Origin: Butyrivibrio sp. | GTDB taxonomy: Bacteria > Bacillota > Clostridia > Lachnospirales > Lachnospiraceae | DNA: 60,647 nucleotides | NCBI RefSeq assembly: GCF_017635265.1 | Contig: NZ_JAGBLU010000063.1 | Location: 1-60,647, forward strand | Direction of reading: 5' to 3' | Shown: positions 52,038 through 59,882 of the stretch, in pieces | Numbering within the stretch: position 1 is the first letter of the stretch | Layout of the letters: each line of letters starts with the position of its first letter | Program-made: the position numbers and the translations under genes | The notes under the pieces: generated by a model | The model's database searches: none | Seen by the model: only the letters and a program-made list of their open reading frames with translations | Told to the model about the DNA's origin: nothing

Positions 52038-52068
52038 CCACTCGCGAAACAAACGTGAGTGGCTTTTT
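52038..52068 (+). terminator. Terminator between kinase gene and ABC exporter genes
   Basis: CCACTCGCG (52038-52046) pairs with CGTGAGTGG (52054-52062), followed by CTTTTTA. Confidence 0.75.
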
Positions 52069-52116
52069 ATTTGTGGTATATTGAGACAAGCATAAGAAAT
52101 TCGAAAGGACAAAGGG

Positions 52117-53949
52117 ATGAATCAAGATAAAAAGTATACAATCCTGCAAAATCTGGCCTACTGTGTGAAGGTTACAAAAGAAAAGTATCCTCCGCTTTTG
52201 GTATATTGCTCATGCATTATCGTGATAAATGCACTTATTCCGGTGATTACGGCTTTTTTGCCAAAAACAGTAATAGAAATGATTACTGGAAAAAGCCAAA
52301 TGATGAATCTGCTATTAGTGACGGCAGCATTTACATTATCTCTGGCTATATTAACAGGCCTGCAGAAGTATTTAGATAAACTGATCTATTGGAACAAGTT
52401 TACAATGAATGACTTTTTCCTGCAGATGGTTTCTCGAAAAGGACTTACGACAGATTACAGGAATCAGGAGAATGAGCATTTCAGAAAATTGCAGAGTGAA
52501 AGCTTTTCAAGCTGCAATGGCAATTTTTCATATTATGCACAGACCTATGATTCGGCAGTGTTATTTTTCTCAAATTTAGTAGGGTTTGTGGCATTTACAG
52601 GTATTCTGATGAGCCTGAATCCGCTACTGATTTTGTTTTTGTGTGCAACTACGCTTATAAGCTTTATCTTAAACAGAAGATTGTTAAAGTGGGTTGATAC
52701 AAATAACGAGGAAAAAGTCGGATATGAACAACGGATGCAGTATATCATCCGTGCATCAGACGATATTCAGGCAGCTAAGGATATCAGGCTTTACCATATG
52801 ACTGACTGGATGGATCGGATCTACAAAGAGAACATGACAGGACTTCTTTCCTGGTATCGCAGATACACAGCAAAATTATTTGGAGTATCTGCAGTAGACA
52901 GCGGCCTGACATTTATCAGAGAGGGAATAACCTATATAGTTTTGATCGGAATGATATGGAAAAATCAGATAACTGTAGCTGAGTTTGTTTTGTATTTCAA
53001 TCTGGTTGCCGGTTTTTCAGTGTGGCTTAGCAGTATTCTTGGACAGATGAATAATCTTAAAAGACTAAGCATGGCAATGAACCGTTTCCGTTCTTATCTG
53101 GAGTATCCTGAGTACTATAAAAGGGAAGATGGAATTCCTGTAGAGAAAACCGATGCTCCGGGAGTGATAACCTTTGAAAATGTTAGCTTTAGCTATACTG
53201 ATGACGGTGAAGCTATTATCAAGGATATGAACCTTAATATAAAAGCCGGAGAGCACCTTGCAATTGTTGGATTAAATGGTGCGGGAAAGACGACGCTTGC
53301 TAAGCTCATTTGTGGGCTGACAGACCCTACCAAAGGCCGGGTTTTGTACAATGGAACTGACGTAAAAGAACTTAACCGAATTCAGTACTATAAACTCTTT
53401 GGTGCTGTTTTTCAGGATTACTCTGTTTTGCCGGTAACAATTGAAGAAATTGTAGCGGAAGAGACGGAAGAAAAAGCAGATTCAGAACTGGTAGAAAAAT
53501 GTTTAAAACAGGCGGGGCTGTGGGAGAAGATATCGGCTCTGGATAATGGAATCAAGACCAAGTTTGACAGGGCATTTTGGGATGATGGTATCAATCTGTC
53601 CGGTGGAGAAAAGCAGAAGCTTTTGCTGGCTAGAGCACTGTATAAACAGACACCTGTTGTTATATTGGATGAGCCGACAGCAGCATTGGATCCCATAGCG
53701 GAGAATAGTTTATATGAGTCATACGATGAAATCATGAAGAATAAAACTACAGTGTTTATTTCTCACAGATTAGCATCTACACGATTCTGCAATCGTATTT
53801 TGCTTATAGAAAACGGAAAGATTGCGGAAGAAGGGACTCACGATCAGCTTCTTAAAAAAGGAGGCATATACAGCAAGCTGTTTGAAACTCAGGCTAAATA
53901 TTATAGAGAAGGAAAGGAGAGCACCGATGAAGATTCAAAAGAGAATTGA
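52117..53949 (+). CDS. ABC exporter half-transporter 1 (membrane plus ATPase)
   Basis: A 610-aa type IV ABC exporter: six helices in residues about 20-310, then an ATPase with Walker A GLNGAGKTT (about 386), Q-loop in AVFQDYSV, signature INLSGGEKQK, Walker B VVILDEPTAALD and H-loop ISHRLAS. It overlaps the second half-transporter by 23 bp. Together they form a heterodimer; both ATPase sites look intact. Such pairs export peptides or drugs. The LytTR/GHKL genes upstream suggest regulated export of a peptide or self-protection, but no substrate gene is visible. Confidence 0.93.
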   Translation: MNQDKKYTILQNLAYCVKVTKEKYPPLLVYCSCIIVINALIPVITAFLPKTVIEMITGKSQMMNLLLVTAAFTLSLAILTGLQKYLDKLIYWNKFTMNDFFLQMVSRKGLTTDYRNQENEHFRKLQSESFSSCNGNFSYYAQTYDSAVLFFSNLVGFVAFTGILMSLNPLLILFLCATTLISFILNRRLLKWVDTNNEEKVGYEQRMQYIIRASDDIQAAKDIRLYHMTDWMDRIYKENMTGLLSWYRRYTAKLFGVSAVDSGLTFIREGITYIVLIGMIWKNQITVAEFVLYFNLVAGFSVWLSSILGQMNNLKRLSMAMNRFRSYLEYPEYYKREDGIPVEKTDAPGVITFENVSFSYTDDGEAIIKDMNLNIKAGEHLAIVGLNGAGKTTLAKLICGLTDPTKGRVLYNGTDVKELNRIQYYKLFGAVFQDYSVLPVTIEEIVAEETEEKADSELVEKCLKQAGLWEKISALDNGIKTKFDRAFWDDGINLSGGEKQKLLLARALYKQTPVVILDEPTAALDPIAENSLYESYDEIMKNKTTVFISHRLASTRFCNRILLIENGKIAEEGTHDQLLKKGGIYSKLFETQAKYYREGKESTDEDSKEN

Positions 53950-55768
53950 GATAACCAAACGCGGTTATGCTCTTTTAAATAAATATGTACCGGGGCTTGT
54001 CAGGGCAAAAACAATCGCAGCTGTGCTCGAAACCCTTTCTCCGTTTGTAACAGTCTGGTTTTCTGCAAGAATTATAAATGAACTAATGAATGACAGAAGA
54101 CAGAATGTACTTGTCCTTTATGTAATTTTGGTAATAGGAATTCATTTGTTGTTCTCCATGATAAAGGACATAATGGATAAGATCGTCAATGACAAAGAAT
54201 CCGGAATGTGGAATTACTTTAATAAGATCTTCTCAGATAAACAAATGAGCATGGACTACGCCATTCTTGAAAATAAAGACATTCAGAAAATGAGGCAGAA
54301 AGCAGAAGAAAATCTGTTTATGTTTGGAAATGGGTTAGGGCAGCTCATCTGGGATACAACGAGCCTTGTAAAAGTAATAGTTGGAATTGTTGCTTCCATC
54401 TCATTGACAGCTTCTCTTTTTATGTCAAAGTCGGGGGACAGTATTACAGATTCTAAGCTTTGGGTACTGGGAATCATTATCGTGCTCGTCTTTTTTGGGT
54501 TTATTAACAACTACCTGACACACAAAGAAAATGTGGTTTTTGAGCAGTGGACCAAGGGAACGGTATGGTATAACAGAGCCTTTATGTTTTATGGACATGA
54601 GCTATATAACAGTACTGCAAGAGCGAAGGATGTACGAATTTATGACCAGGAAAAAATCGCTGACAGAGAAATGAAAAAAATGGAGGAGCATAACCGAAGT
54701 GATAATGCATTCATTAGAAAAATGAGTTTTTGTCAGGGACGGCTCTATTTTGCTCAGGGAATCTGTAACGCATTATGCTACTTGTTCGTGGTTGCCAAAG
54801 CTTCTACGGGAGCTTTTGATGTTGGAAGTATTGTGCAGTACGTAGGTGTACTTACTGAACTTGTGGGATGCGTGGGTTTGCTCACATGGATTTATTCTGA
54901 AAACCAAGTATATACAAGGCATTTGGAAAAACTGTTTGAATATCTTGATATTCCCAATAATAAGTATCAGGGAAAATTACCGGTTCCCAAAGACTATTTT
55001 TGTGACAATGGTGAGAATGATTATAGTATTGAATTTAAAAATGTTTCCTTCAAATATCCGGGAAGTGATACATATGCTTTAAAGAACATAAATACAAAAC
55101 TAAATATAGGGAAAAAGCAGGCGTTTGTAGGAACGAACGGAGCCGGCAAAACTACTTTTGTCAAACTGCTTTGCAGATTGTATGATCCGACGGAAGGAGA
55201 GATACTCCTAAACGGTATTGATATTAAGAAGTACGATTATGAAGAATACTTAAAACTCTTCTCATTTGTTTTTCAGGACTTTAAACTTTTTGCATTTACT
55301 TTGGGGCAGAATATCGCAGCGGATACAAGTTACGATAAAGAGAAGCTTGAAGAGTGTATGAAAAAAGTATCTTTTTACGAAAGATATCAGTCTATGGAGA
55401 ATGGACCTGATACATATTTGTATAAAGATATCTCGGAAAACGGAGTGGAAGTATCAGGAGGAGAAGCACAAAAGATTGCTTTGGCCAGAGCTCTTTACAA
55501 AGGTACGCCTATGATTATTCTTGATGAGCCTACGGCAGCACTTGATCCTTTGGCTGAGGCACAGGTTTATGAAGACTTCAGTAATATGGTCGAAAATAAA
55601 ACAGCCATATATATCAGTCATAGGTTGTCATCCTGTCAGTTCTGCGATGAAATAACAGTTTTTGATCAGGGACAAATCGTGCAAAAGGGTGCACACTCTA
55701 AGCTGGTAGAAGAAACAGATGGTCAGTATTTCAAACTTTGGAATGCACAGGCACAGTATTATGCATGA
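53927..55768 (+). CDS. ABC exporter half-transporter 2 (membrane plus ATPase)
   Basis: A 613-aa partner of the preceding gene. Six helices precede an ATPase with Walker A GTNGAGKTT (about 402), Q-loop FVFQDFKL, signature VEVSGGEAQK, Walker B MIILDEPTAALD and H-loop SHRLSS. A longer frame begins at 53822 inside the previous gene; the ATG at 53927, with AAGGAGAGCACCG upstream, gives a normal start (MKIQKRIEITKRGYALL) and a 23-bp overlap. A strong terminator follows, so the two genes end the transcript. Confidence 0.93.
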   Translation: MKIQKRIEITKRGYALLNKYVPGLVRAKTIAAVLETLSPFVTVWFSARIINELMNDRRQNVLVLYVILVIGIHLLFSMIKDIMDKIVNDKESGMWNYFNKIFSDKQMSMDYAILENKDIQKMRQKAEENLFMFGNGLGQLIWDTTSLVKVIVGIVASISLTASLFMSKSGDSITDSKLWVLGIIIVLVFFGFINNYLTHKENVVFEQWTKGTVWYNRAFMFYGHELYNSTARAKDVRIYDQEKIADREMKKMEEHNRSDNAFIRKMSFCQGRLYFAQGICNALCYLFVVAKASTGAFDVGSIVQYVGVLTELVGCVGLLTWIYSENQVYTRHLEKLFEYLDIPNNKYQGKLPVPKDYFCDNGENDYSIEFKNVSFKYPGSDTYALKNINTKLNIGKKQAFVGTNGAGKTTFVKLLCRLYDPTEGEILLNGIDIKKYDYEEYLKLFSFVFQDFKLFAFTLGQNIAADTSYDKEKLEECMKKVSFYERYQSMENGPDTYLYKDISENGVEVSGGEAQKIALARALYKGTPMIILDEPTAALDPLAEAQVYEDFSNMVENKTAIYISHRLSSCQFCDEITVFDQGQIVQKGAHSKLVEETDGQYFKLWNAQAQYYA

Positions 55769-55834
55769 TATGAGTGATTTACTGATGAAACGATGAATTA
55801 TATATTCATGAGAAACGTAGATAAAAAATATAAT

Positions 55835-55883
55835 GGCGCACTTCGGTACTTACTCGGCGGTAAGTATGAGTGCGCCTATTTTT
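55835..55883 (+). terminator. Terminator after ABC exporter
   Basis: GGCGCACT (55835-55842) pairs with AGTGCGCC (55869-55876), with an inner TACTTAC/GTAAGTA stem and a T-run. Its right arm, GTAAGTATGAGTGCGC, is closely matched at 59264-59277. Confidence 0.85.
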
Positions 55884-56005
55884 CAAAACCGTGGGTTAGG
55901 GGTGGAGCTCTTTTGCCGGGACGATTTGGGGCTAGATATTGAATATGTGCTATTCACATGATATTATATTCGTAGTTACGAAAAAGATAATTCGGAGAAA
56001 TGAAA

Positions 56006-56362
56006 ATGACGATTAGTGAAAGAATATTTATGTTAATTGAACGTGAGCAAATAACACAGAGTGAATTTTGTAGAAGAGTTGGTCTTAGACCGAGCACTGT
56101 CAGTGAGTGGAAAACTAAGAATCATACTCCAACTGCAGATAAAATAATGGATATATGTGCTGCACTTAATGTATCTCCTGAGCAACTTCTGACGGGAAAA
56201 GGTATAGATAGTGTAGAGGATTCAGTTGACTATCAGTTGGATTACCAAGGTAAGCAATTGATTATAGAGTACGAGGGGCTTAATGATGATGCTCAGAAGA
56301 GGTTGTTAGCTTATGCGAAGAAGCTAAGTGAGTTAGTCAAAATGGAAGAAATAAATAAATGA
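56006..56362 (+). CDS. XRE-family regulator, phage/ICE-type
   Basis: A 118-aa protein with an XRE HTH at about 2-60 (SERIFMLIEREQITQSEF, CRRVGLRPSTVSEWKTKN) and a helical tail (GLNDDAQKRLLAYAKKLSEL), typical of small repressors of prophages and integrative elements. ATG 56006 is 8 nt after GGAG, better than ATG 56000. It precedes a KilA-N gene, a common lysogeny-module arrangement. Confidence 0.85.
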   Translation: MTISERIFMLIEREQITQSEFCRRVGLRPSTVSEWKTKNHTPTADKIMDICAALNVSPEQLLTGKGIDSVEDSVDYQLDYQGKQLIIEYEGLNDDAQKRLLAYAKKLSELVKMEEINK

Positions 56363-56457
56363 AGTGAACTCGTATTGGGAATGTAATTGCATTGAATTCG
56401 GGGCAATAAAAATGAGACATTTTTATCTATTAGCAAATTAGAAGGAAAGTGATTGAA

Positions 56458-57327
56458 ATGGGAAAGAATAAAATAATAACAGTACAAGATATACCTATTA
56501 CGGTAAGTGTTGGTGATGTGGATGATTTTATATGTATTACAGACATGGCAGCTGCTAGAACAGGTGGTTCGCGAGCTTCCGACGTAATAAAGAATTGGAT
56601 TAGAAATAGATCGACACTTGAGTACTTAGGAACTTGGGAACAAATATATAATCCAAATTTTAAAGTGGTCGAATTCGACCACTTTAAAAAGCAAGCAGGA
56701 TTGCCACTGTTTACATTGAGTGTTTCAGATTGGGTTGAATCTACGGATGCAATTGGTATGTATGTAAAGAAAGGTAAATATGGTGGAACGTTTGCACACA
56801 AAGATATTGCCTTTGAGTTTGCTTCAGCTATAAGTCCTGTATTTAAATTATATTTGATAAAAGAGTTTCAGAGACTAAAAGAACAAGAAAATGATGTTAA
56901 GAAAATTGAATGGAATGCTAAAAGATTTCTCACAAAGAATAACTATCTTATTCAGACAGACGCCGTAAAGAATTATTTGATTCCGTCAGGAAATTATAGA
57001 GAGGACTTGCAGTGGATTAAATATGCTGAAGAAGCAGACTTGCTAAATGTTGCCTTATTTGGCTTTACAGCAAAGGCATGGAGAGAAGCAAATCCGGAAT
57101 TAGCTAAAAATAGTAATGTAAGAGATTATGCTTCGATTAATGAATTAACGGTTCTATCGAATTTAGAGACTCATAATGCGCAGATGATTCGAGAAGGAAA
57201 GGAAAAGAAGGATAGATTTGAAGAGTTACAGGATATTGCAAAGTATCAAATGGGTGTGTTAAATGAGGCTGCTCGTATTGAACAAAAGGGGGTTATAGAA
57301 ATTGAAACAACAGGAGATGAAGACTAA
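56458..57327 (+). CDS. KilA-N domain protein
   Basis: A 289-aa phage-type DNA-binding protein. The KilA-N core is at about 15-150 (FICITDMAAARTGGSRASDVI, WIRNRSTLEYLGTWE, GTFAHKDIAFEFASAISPVF). The C-terminal half resembles the linker and tail found in Lachnospiraceae copies (ANPELAKNSNVRDYASINELTVL). Exact function is unknown; KilA-N proteins are often antirepressors. The start follows GAAGGAAAGTGATTGAA. Its end overlaps a recombinase stub by 11 bp, and a 32-bp palindrome lies inside its frame. Confidence 0.85.
   Translation: MGKNKIITVQDIPITVSVGDVDDFICITDMAAARTGGSRASDVIKNWIRNRSTLEYLGTWEQIYNPNFKVVEFDHFKKQAGLPLFTLSVSDWVESTDAIGMYVKKGKYGGTFAHKDIAFEFASAISPVFKLYLIKEFQRLKEQENDVKKIEWNAKRFLTKNNYLIQTDAVKNYLIPSGNYREDLQWIKYAEEADLLNVALFGFTAKAWREANPELAKNSNVRDYASINELTVLSNLETHNAQMIREGKEKKDRFEELQDIAKYQMGVLNEAARIEQKGVIEIETTGDED
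56658..56689. repeat. 32-bp perfect palindrome inside the KilA-N gene
   Basis: TTTTAAAGTGGTCGAA followed immediately by its exact reverse complement, centred on an EcoRI-type GAATTC. It encodes NFKVVEFDHFK in frame, so coding constraint may explain part of the symmetry. Confidence 0.85.
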
Positions 57328-57463
57328 GGTATACATTTACACTCGTGTTTTCACCACAATGCAGATTGATGGTTTTTCACTTGAAGCGCAGAAAATTAGA
57401 ATTCAAGCTTCCTATCATCAAAAAGGAGATGAAAATTATTTTGGACAATCAAAGTCAAGTTGA
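57317..57463 (+). pseudogene. Serine recombinase N-terminal stub with catalytic Ser lost
   Basis: From ATG 57317 the frame begins KVYIYTRVFTTMQIDGFSLEAQK, matching the large serine recombinase start Y-x-R-V-S-T-x-x-Q-x-x-G-x-S-L-x-x-Q. The catalytic Ser is Phe here (TTC), and similarity ends after about 30 residues; the frame stops at 57463. The real gene would exceed 450 codons. Its 11-bp overlap with the KilA-N gene preserves the ancestral order. The sequence right after the stub is a copy of the rlmD tail. Confidence 0.75.
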
Positions 57464-57583
57464 GACTGTTGTTTGTCTGTCCCAACAAAAGCCGGATGAT
57501 CATATCGAGATAGAAATAAATCTTGATGAGATTGATGCTACAAGTGCTGAGACGAAGGCTACTTATCATGAATATGTCGAATG
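57462..57583 (+). pseudogene. Copy of the rlmD 3' tail (attachment-site scar)
   Basis: 122 nt align without gaps to rlmD 50271-50392, about 103 identical by eye. The stretch encodes SQQKPDDHIEIEINLDEIDA and TSAETKATY before the match fades and a stop follows at 57582-57584. It lacks the rest of the methyltransferase. Position right after a serine recombinase stub fits an attR-type remnant of an element that integrated into rlmD. Confidence 0.75.
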
Positions 57584-57674
57584 AGATCAAATGGATTGGG
57601 ACAGTACAGGGAATAAGTTGATTTTTTTGCCTTGGGGGATATACAATGTATATACAAAAAAGGAGGTATTGCTT

Positions 57675-57920
57675 ATGCAGGTTCAAGTTAAAGCATGGGG
57701 AAATAGTCAGGGAATTAGAATACCCAAAGAAGTGCTTCAGGAGGCAGCTGTTTCGGTTGATGATGTTCTCGATGTCAAGGTGTCTAAGGGCATGATAATG
57801 CTTGTTAAACCATTTAGACATAGAACACTGGAAGAACGTGCTGAAGAATATGGTGGGCAGCTCCATTTAGACGGTGAATTTGACTGGGGTGAACCGGTAG
57901 GAAGAGAGATATGGGAATGA
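57675..57920 (+). CDS. mazE: MazE-like antitoxin (AbrB/SpoVT fold)
   Basis: An 81-aa protein with the swapped-hairpin AbrB fold (VQVKAWGNSQGIRIPKEVLQ, residues 2-21), followed by an acidic tail (ERAEEYGG, EFDWGEPVGREIWE) that would wrap the toxin. ATG 57675 follows AAGGAGGTATTGCTT. The next gene begins within its stop region, so the pair is coupled. Typical antitoxin and operon repressor. Confidence 0.9.
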   Translation: MQVQVKAWGNSQGIRIPKEVLQEAAVSVDDVLDVKVSKGMIMLVKPFRHRTLEERAEEYGGQLHLDGEFDWGEPVGREIWE

Positions 57921-58222
57921 AGGAAGAATTGCATCAGGGGGATATACTTAAGATTGAACATATCAAGAAACCGGTTCTTATTGTGAGTAAGGATTTCTTT
58001 AATCAGACTTATGAGATAATCGGATGCCCTATTTTTGAAAAAGGGGAGGCAGGACCTTTACATATACATATCGAAACTGAAGACGTAGAAGGTTATGTTC
58101 AATGTGAAAAAATGGCACTCCTTGATTTGAATATCAGGGGTTATTCAAAGATTGATAGGATACATTATCCTGACATTATAAATATCACAGACGCTATCCA
58201 AGGAATCTTTGACTACATCTGA
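57917..58222 (+). CDS. mazF: MazF/PemK-like toxin endoribonuclease
   Basis: A 101-aa protein of the PemK/MazF family, which cleaves mRNA at short sequences. It has the family opening QGDILKIEHIKKPVLIVSKD and later GYVQCEKMALLDL, where the conserved beta-strand segment usually lies. An ATG at 57911 is possible, but 57917 overlaps the mazE stop as ATGA, the usual coupling. The canonical N-terminal RGDI reads QGDI here, so the catalytic Arg in that loop is replaced; activity is uncertain. Confidence 0.8.
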   Translation: MKEELHQGDILKIEHIKKPVLIVSKDFFNQTYEIIGCPIFEKGEAGPLHIHIETEDVEGYVQCEKMALLDLNIRGYSKIDRIHYPDIINITDAIQGIFDYI

Positions 58223-58270
58223 AAATGAATCAACATGGAGTCAGTGAGATTTCTTTAGTAGGAATATATT

Positions 58271-58310
58271 AGCAGTGTATGATTCGGATTATTGATTGTA
58301 CGCTGCTTTT
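58271..58310 (+). terminator. mazEF terminator
   Basis: AGCAGTGTA (58271-58279) pairs with TACGCTGCT (58299-58307) and is followed by TTTTGC. Confidence 0.65.
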
Positions 58311-58313
58311 GCT

Positions 58314-58463
58314 ATGTATAAAATAATATACGGCGAGCAGATATTCTGTAACTATTACATGGATCTTGATTATACAAAATACATTCCTAAAGAGTATTTA
58401 CTTGATGGATTTGATGCAACTACCGATTCAGATTATTATAAAAAGATGCTTGGGGACAAGTGA
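58314..58463 (+). CDS. 49-codon open frame, doubtful
   Basis: ATG 58314 opens MYKIIYGEQIFCNYYMDLDY and runs 49 codons to TGA 58463. No ribosome binding site precedes it, it overlaps the mazEF terminator tail, and it is not recognised. It may be the tail of a lost gene in this degraded stretch. Confidence 0.2.
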   Translation: MYKIIYGEQIFCNYYMDLDYTKYIPKEYLLDGFDATTDSDYYKKMLGDK

Positions 58464-58526
58464 GATATAATCAGAATTGAATTTTTTACGATATATCCAA
58501 ACGGAGTAAAATTTGATAGTATTTTG

Positions 58527-58694
58527 TTGACAGCTTTGTAACTATTGTAGTAGATTAACCTTATTCAGAGAGGAGGTGCTTCATTATGATGACAAGTGGA
58601 ATAAATACTATACCTGAATATCTCATGAAGACCTCGGTGATTTTTGCTTAGTTTGTTATGATTAGATGCCGTGGATATTTGCCACGGCTTTTTT
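58527..58694 (+). CDS. Compact transcription unit for a 21-aa peptide
   Basis: Promoter TTGACA (58527-58532) with TAGATT (58551-58556, 18-bp spacing), ribosome binding site GAGGAGG at about 58569-58575, coding sequence 58586-58651 (MMTSGINTIPEYLMKTSVIFA), and a strong terminator GCCGTGG/CCACGGC with six T (58668-58694). All parts of a minimal gene are present, so a short peptide or small RNA is likely made; its role is unknown. It could also be a leader for the GNAT gene that starts 82 nt after the terminator. Confidence 0.45.
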
Positions 58695-58775
58695 GCTGAA
58701 AAAAGTCATGGTTTTCGTAGATATTCATACAAGATCAAAGGAATCAGTGAACCAGAATATTTATGGAGGAAAACT

Positions 58776-59219
58776 ATGATTAGTTTGAAAGCAATTAACG
58801 AGGAAAATTTTGTAGATGCATTTAATCTCAAGTTAGCTAAAGGTCAAGAGGAGTATGTTTCTCATCCGGTACGAAGTCTAGCGCAGGCTTATGTATATAG
58901 GAATCAATGCCAACCCTTTGGGATATATGCTGATGAAAAGATGGTTGGGTATGTCATGGTGATATATGATTATGATGTACCTGAGTATGATATTTGGCAT
59001 ATGATGATTGATGAATCACAACAAGGCAAAGGTTATGGTAGAGCTGCGCTTAACCAAATTGTTGAATATATAAAAGCAAAACCATTCGGCGATTCCTGCA
59101 GAATTGCACTAACCTGCAATAAAAATAATTATGTAGCCAAAGAGCTATATGAAAATATTGGTTTTTCGGTTACGGGAGTTGAGGATGAAGATGAAATTGA
59201 ACTTGTTATGAATGTATAA
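58776..59219 (+). CDS. GNAT-family N-acetyltransferase
   Basis: A 147-aa GNAT enzyme. The acetyl-CoA-binding motif A is DIWHMMIDESQQGKGYGRAAL (Q-x-x-G-x-G/A region at about residues 82-90) and ENIGFSVTGVEDEDEIELVM closes the fold. The N-terminal part (QCQPFGIYADEKMVGYVMV) resembles polyamine acetyltransferases such as BltD and PaiA, but substrate is not certain. ATG 58776 follows TGGAGGAAAACT. It is preceded by the small unit at 58527-58694. Confidence 0.9.
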   Translation: MISLKAINEENFVDAFNLKLAKGQEEYVSHPVRSLAQAYVYRNQCQPFGIYADEKMVGYVMVIYDYDVPEYDIWHMMIDESQQGKGYGRAALNQIVEYIKAKPFGDSCRIALTCNKNNYVAKELYENIGFSVTGVEDEDEIELVMNV

Positions 59220-59239
59220 CAATCATTAGAAACTAAGGG

Positions 59240-59281
59240 CGCGCTCGTGCTTTACTTAACAGTAGGTATGAGTGCGCTTTT
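59240..59281 (+). terminator. Terminator after GNAT gene
   Basis: GCGCGCTC (59240-59247) pairs with GAGTGCGC (59270-59277), followed by TTTT. The right arm resembles that of the terminator at 55835-55883. Confidence 0.65.
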
Positions 59282-59479
59282 GCTATGCGGAAAAAAGATT
59301 GCGTCCAGGCACCTGGAAAGTTCGTGTGCCTTGTATTACTTTTTCTTTTTGCCGCGTCCACTTCCCTTGCCTAATAGAATTCGTGCCAAGAATGAACAGT
59401 TCGAAATTGTTGGAGTTATATTCGAAGAGGTCAGAAATGCTTTATTCAGGGCAGAGGACAGGTAAAAAGACGGCTGCAT
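59282..59479. other. Stretch without a supported gene
   Basis: About 200 nt. A plus-strand frame ends at 59465 with RAKNEQFEIVGVIFEEVRNA, which could be the tail of a lost gene, but no start or family could be assigned. Confidence 0.3.
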
Positions 59480-59546
59480 AAGTGTCAAGTATAAATTGAC
59501 ACTTTGGAGCCATGACATTATAATTGTGCCATAAGAATTTTGGCAC
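59480..59546 (+). promoter_or_regulatory. Consensus promoter inside a double inverted-repeat operator
   Basis: TTGACA (59496-59501), exactly 17 bp, TATAAT (59519-59524) is a perfect consensus promoter. The -35 box lies in a 9-bp inverted repeat AAGTGTCAA/TTGACACTT (59480-59488, 59496-59504). A second inverted repeat GTGCCA/TGGCAC (59526-59531, 59541-59546) covers the transcript start region. Such a strong promoter occluded by two operators is typical of tightly autoregulated modules. Confidence 0.8.
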
Positions 59547-59558
59547 GAAGGAGAGTAT

Positions 59559-59882
59559 ATGGCGATGACACTTGAAGATGCTTTGAAAAGAATATCGGAA
59601 CTTGAGGAGGAAAACGAAAAACTTAGGGAAGAACTTGCGTTTTATAAGAGCAAAAAGTATGCCGGCAGACAGAAGCATGACGAGCATTGGATGAAGTCAT
59701 ATAACGACTTTGTTGCGCTATATGAGGACGGCCTGACAATTATGGAAATTGTGGATCATGGAGCAATCAGTCGGCGCACAGCCTATAGATATAAAGCTTA
59801 TTATGATGGGCTAAAGAAAATGAATGGAATTGCTGAAGAAGATAAGAAAGAGAATAATGTTAAAGTTGGAAAAAGAAAGTAA
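59559..59882 (+). CDS. Coiled-coil HTH protein, candidate antitoxin/repressor
   Basis: A 107-aa protein. Residues 5-31 form a leucine-zipper-like coiled coil (LEDALKRISELEEENEKLRE) and residues 49-82 a resolvase-like HTH (NDFVALYEDGLTIMEIV, SRRTAYRYKAYY); the tail is basic. The arrangement suggests a dimeric DNA binder fitting the two inverted repeats upstream. ATG 59559 follows AAGGAGAGTAT. It overlaps the next gene by 26 bp. Not assigned to a named family. Confidence 0.65.
   Translation: MAMTLEDALKRISELEEENEKLREELAFYKSKKYAGRQKHDEHWMKSYNDFVALYEDGLTIMEIVDHGAISRRTAYRYKAYYDGLKKMNGIAEEDKKENNVKVGKRK

Noticed and set aside
59247-59481. Two overlapping plus-strand frames of about 70 codons
   Set aside because: They start inside a terminator and lack start signals; only a possible gene tail remains.
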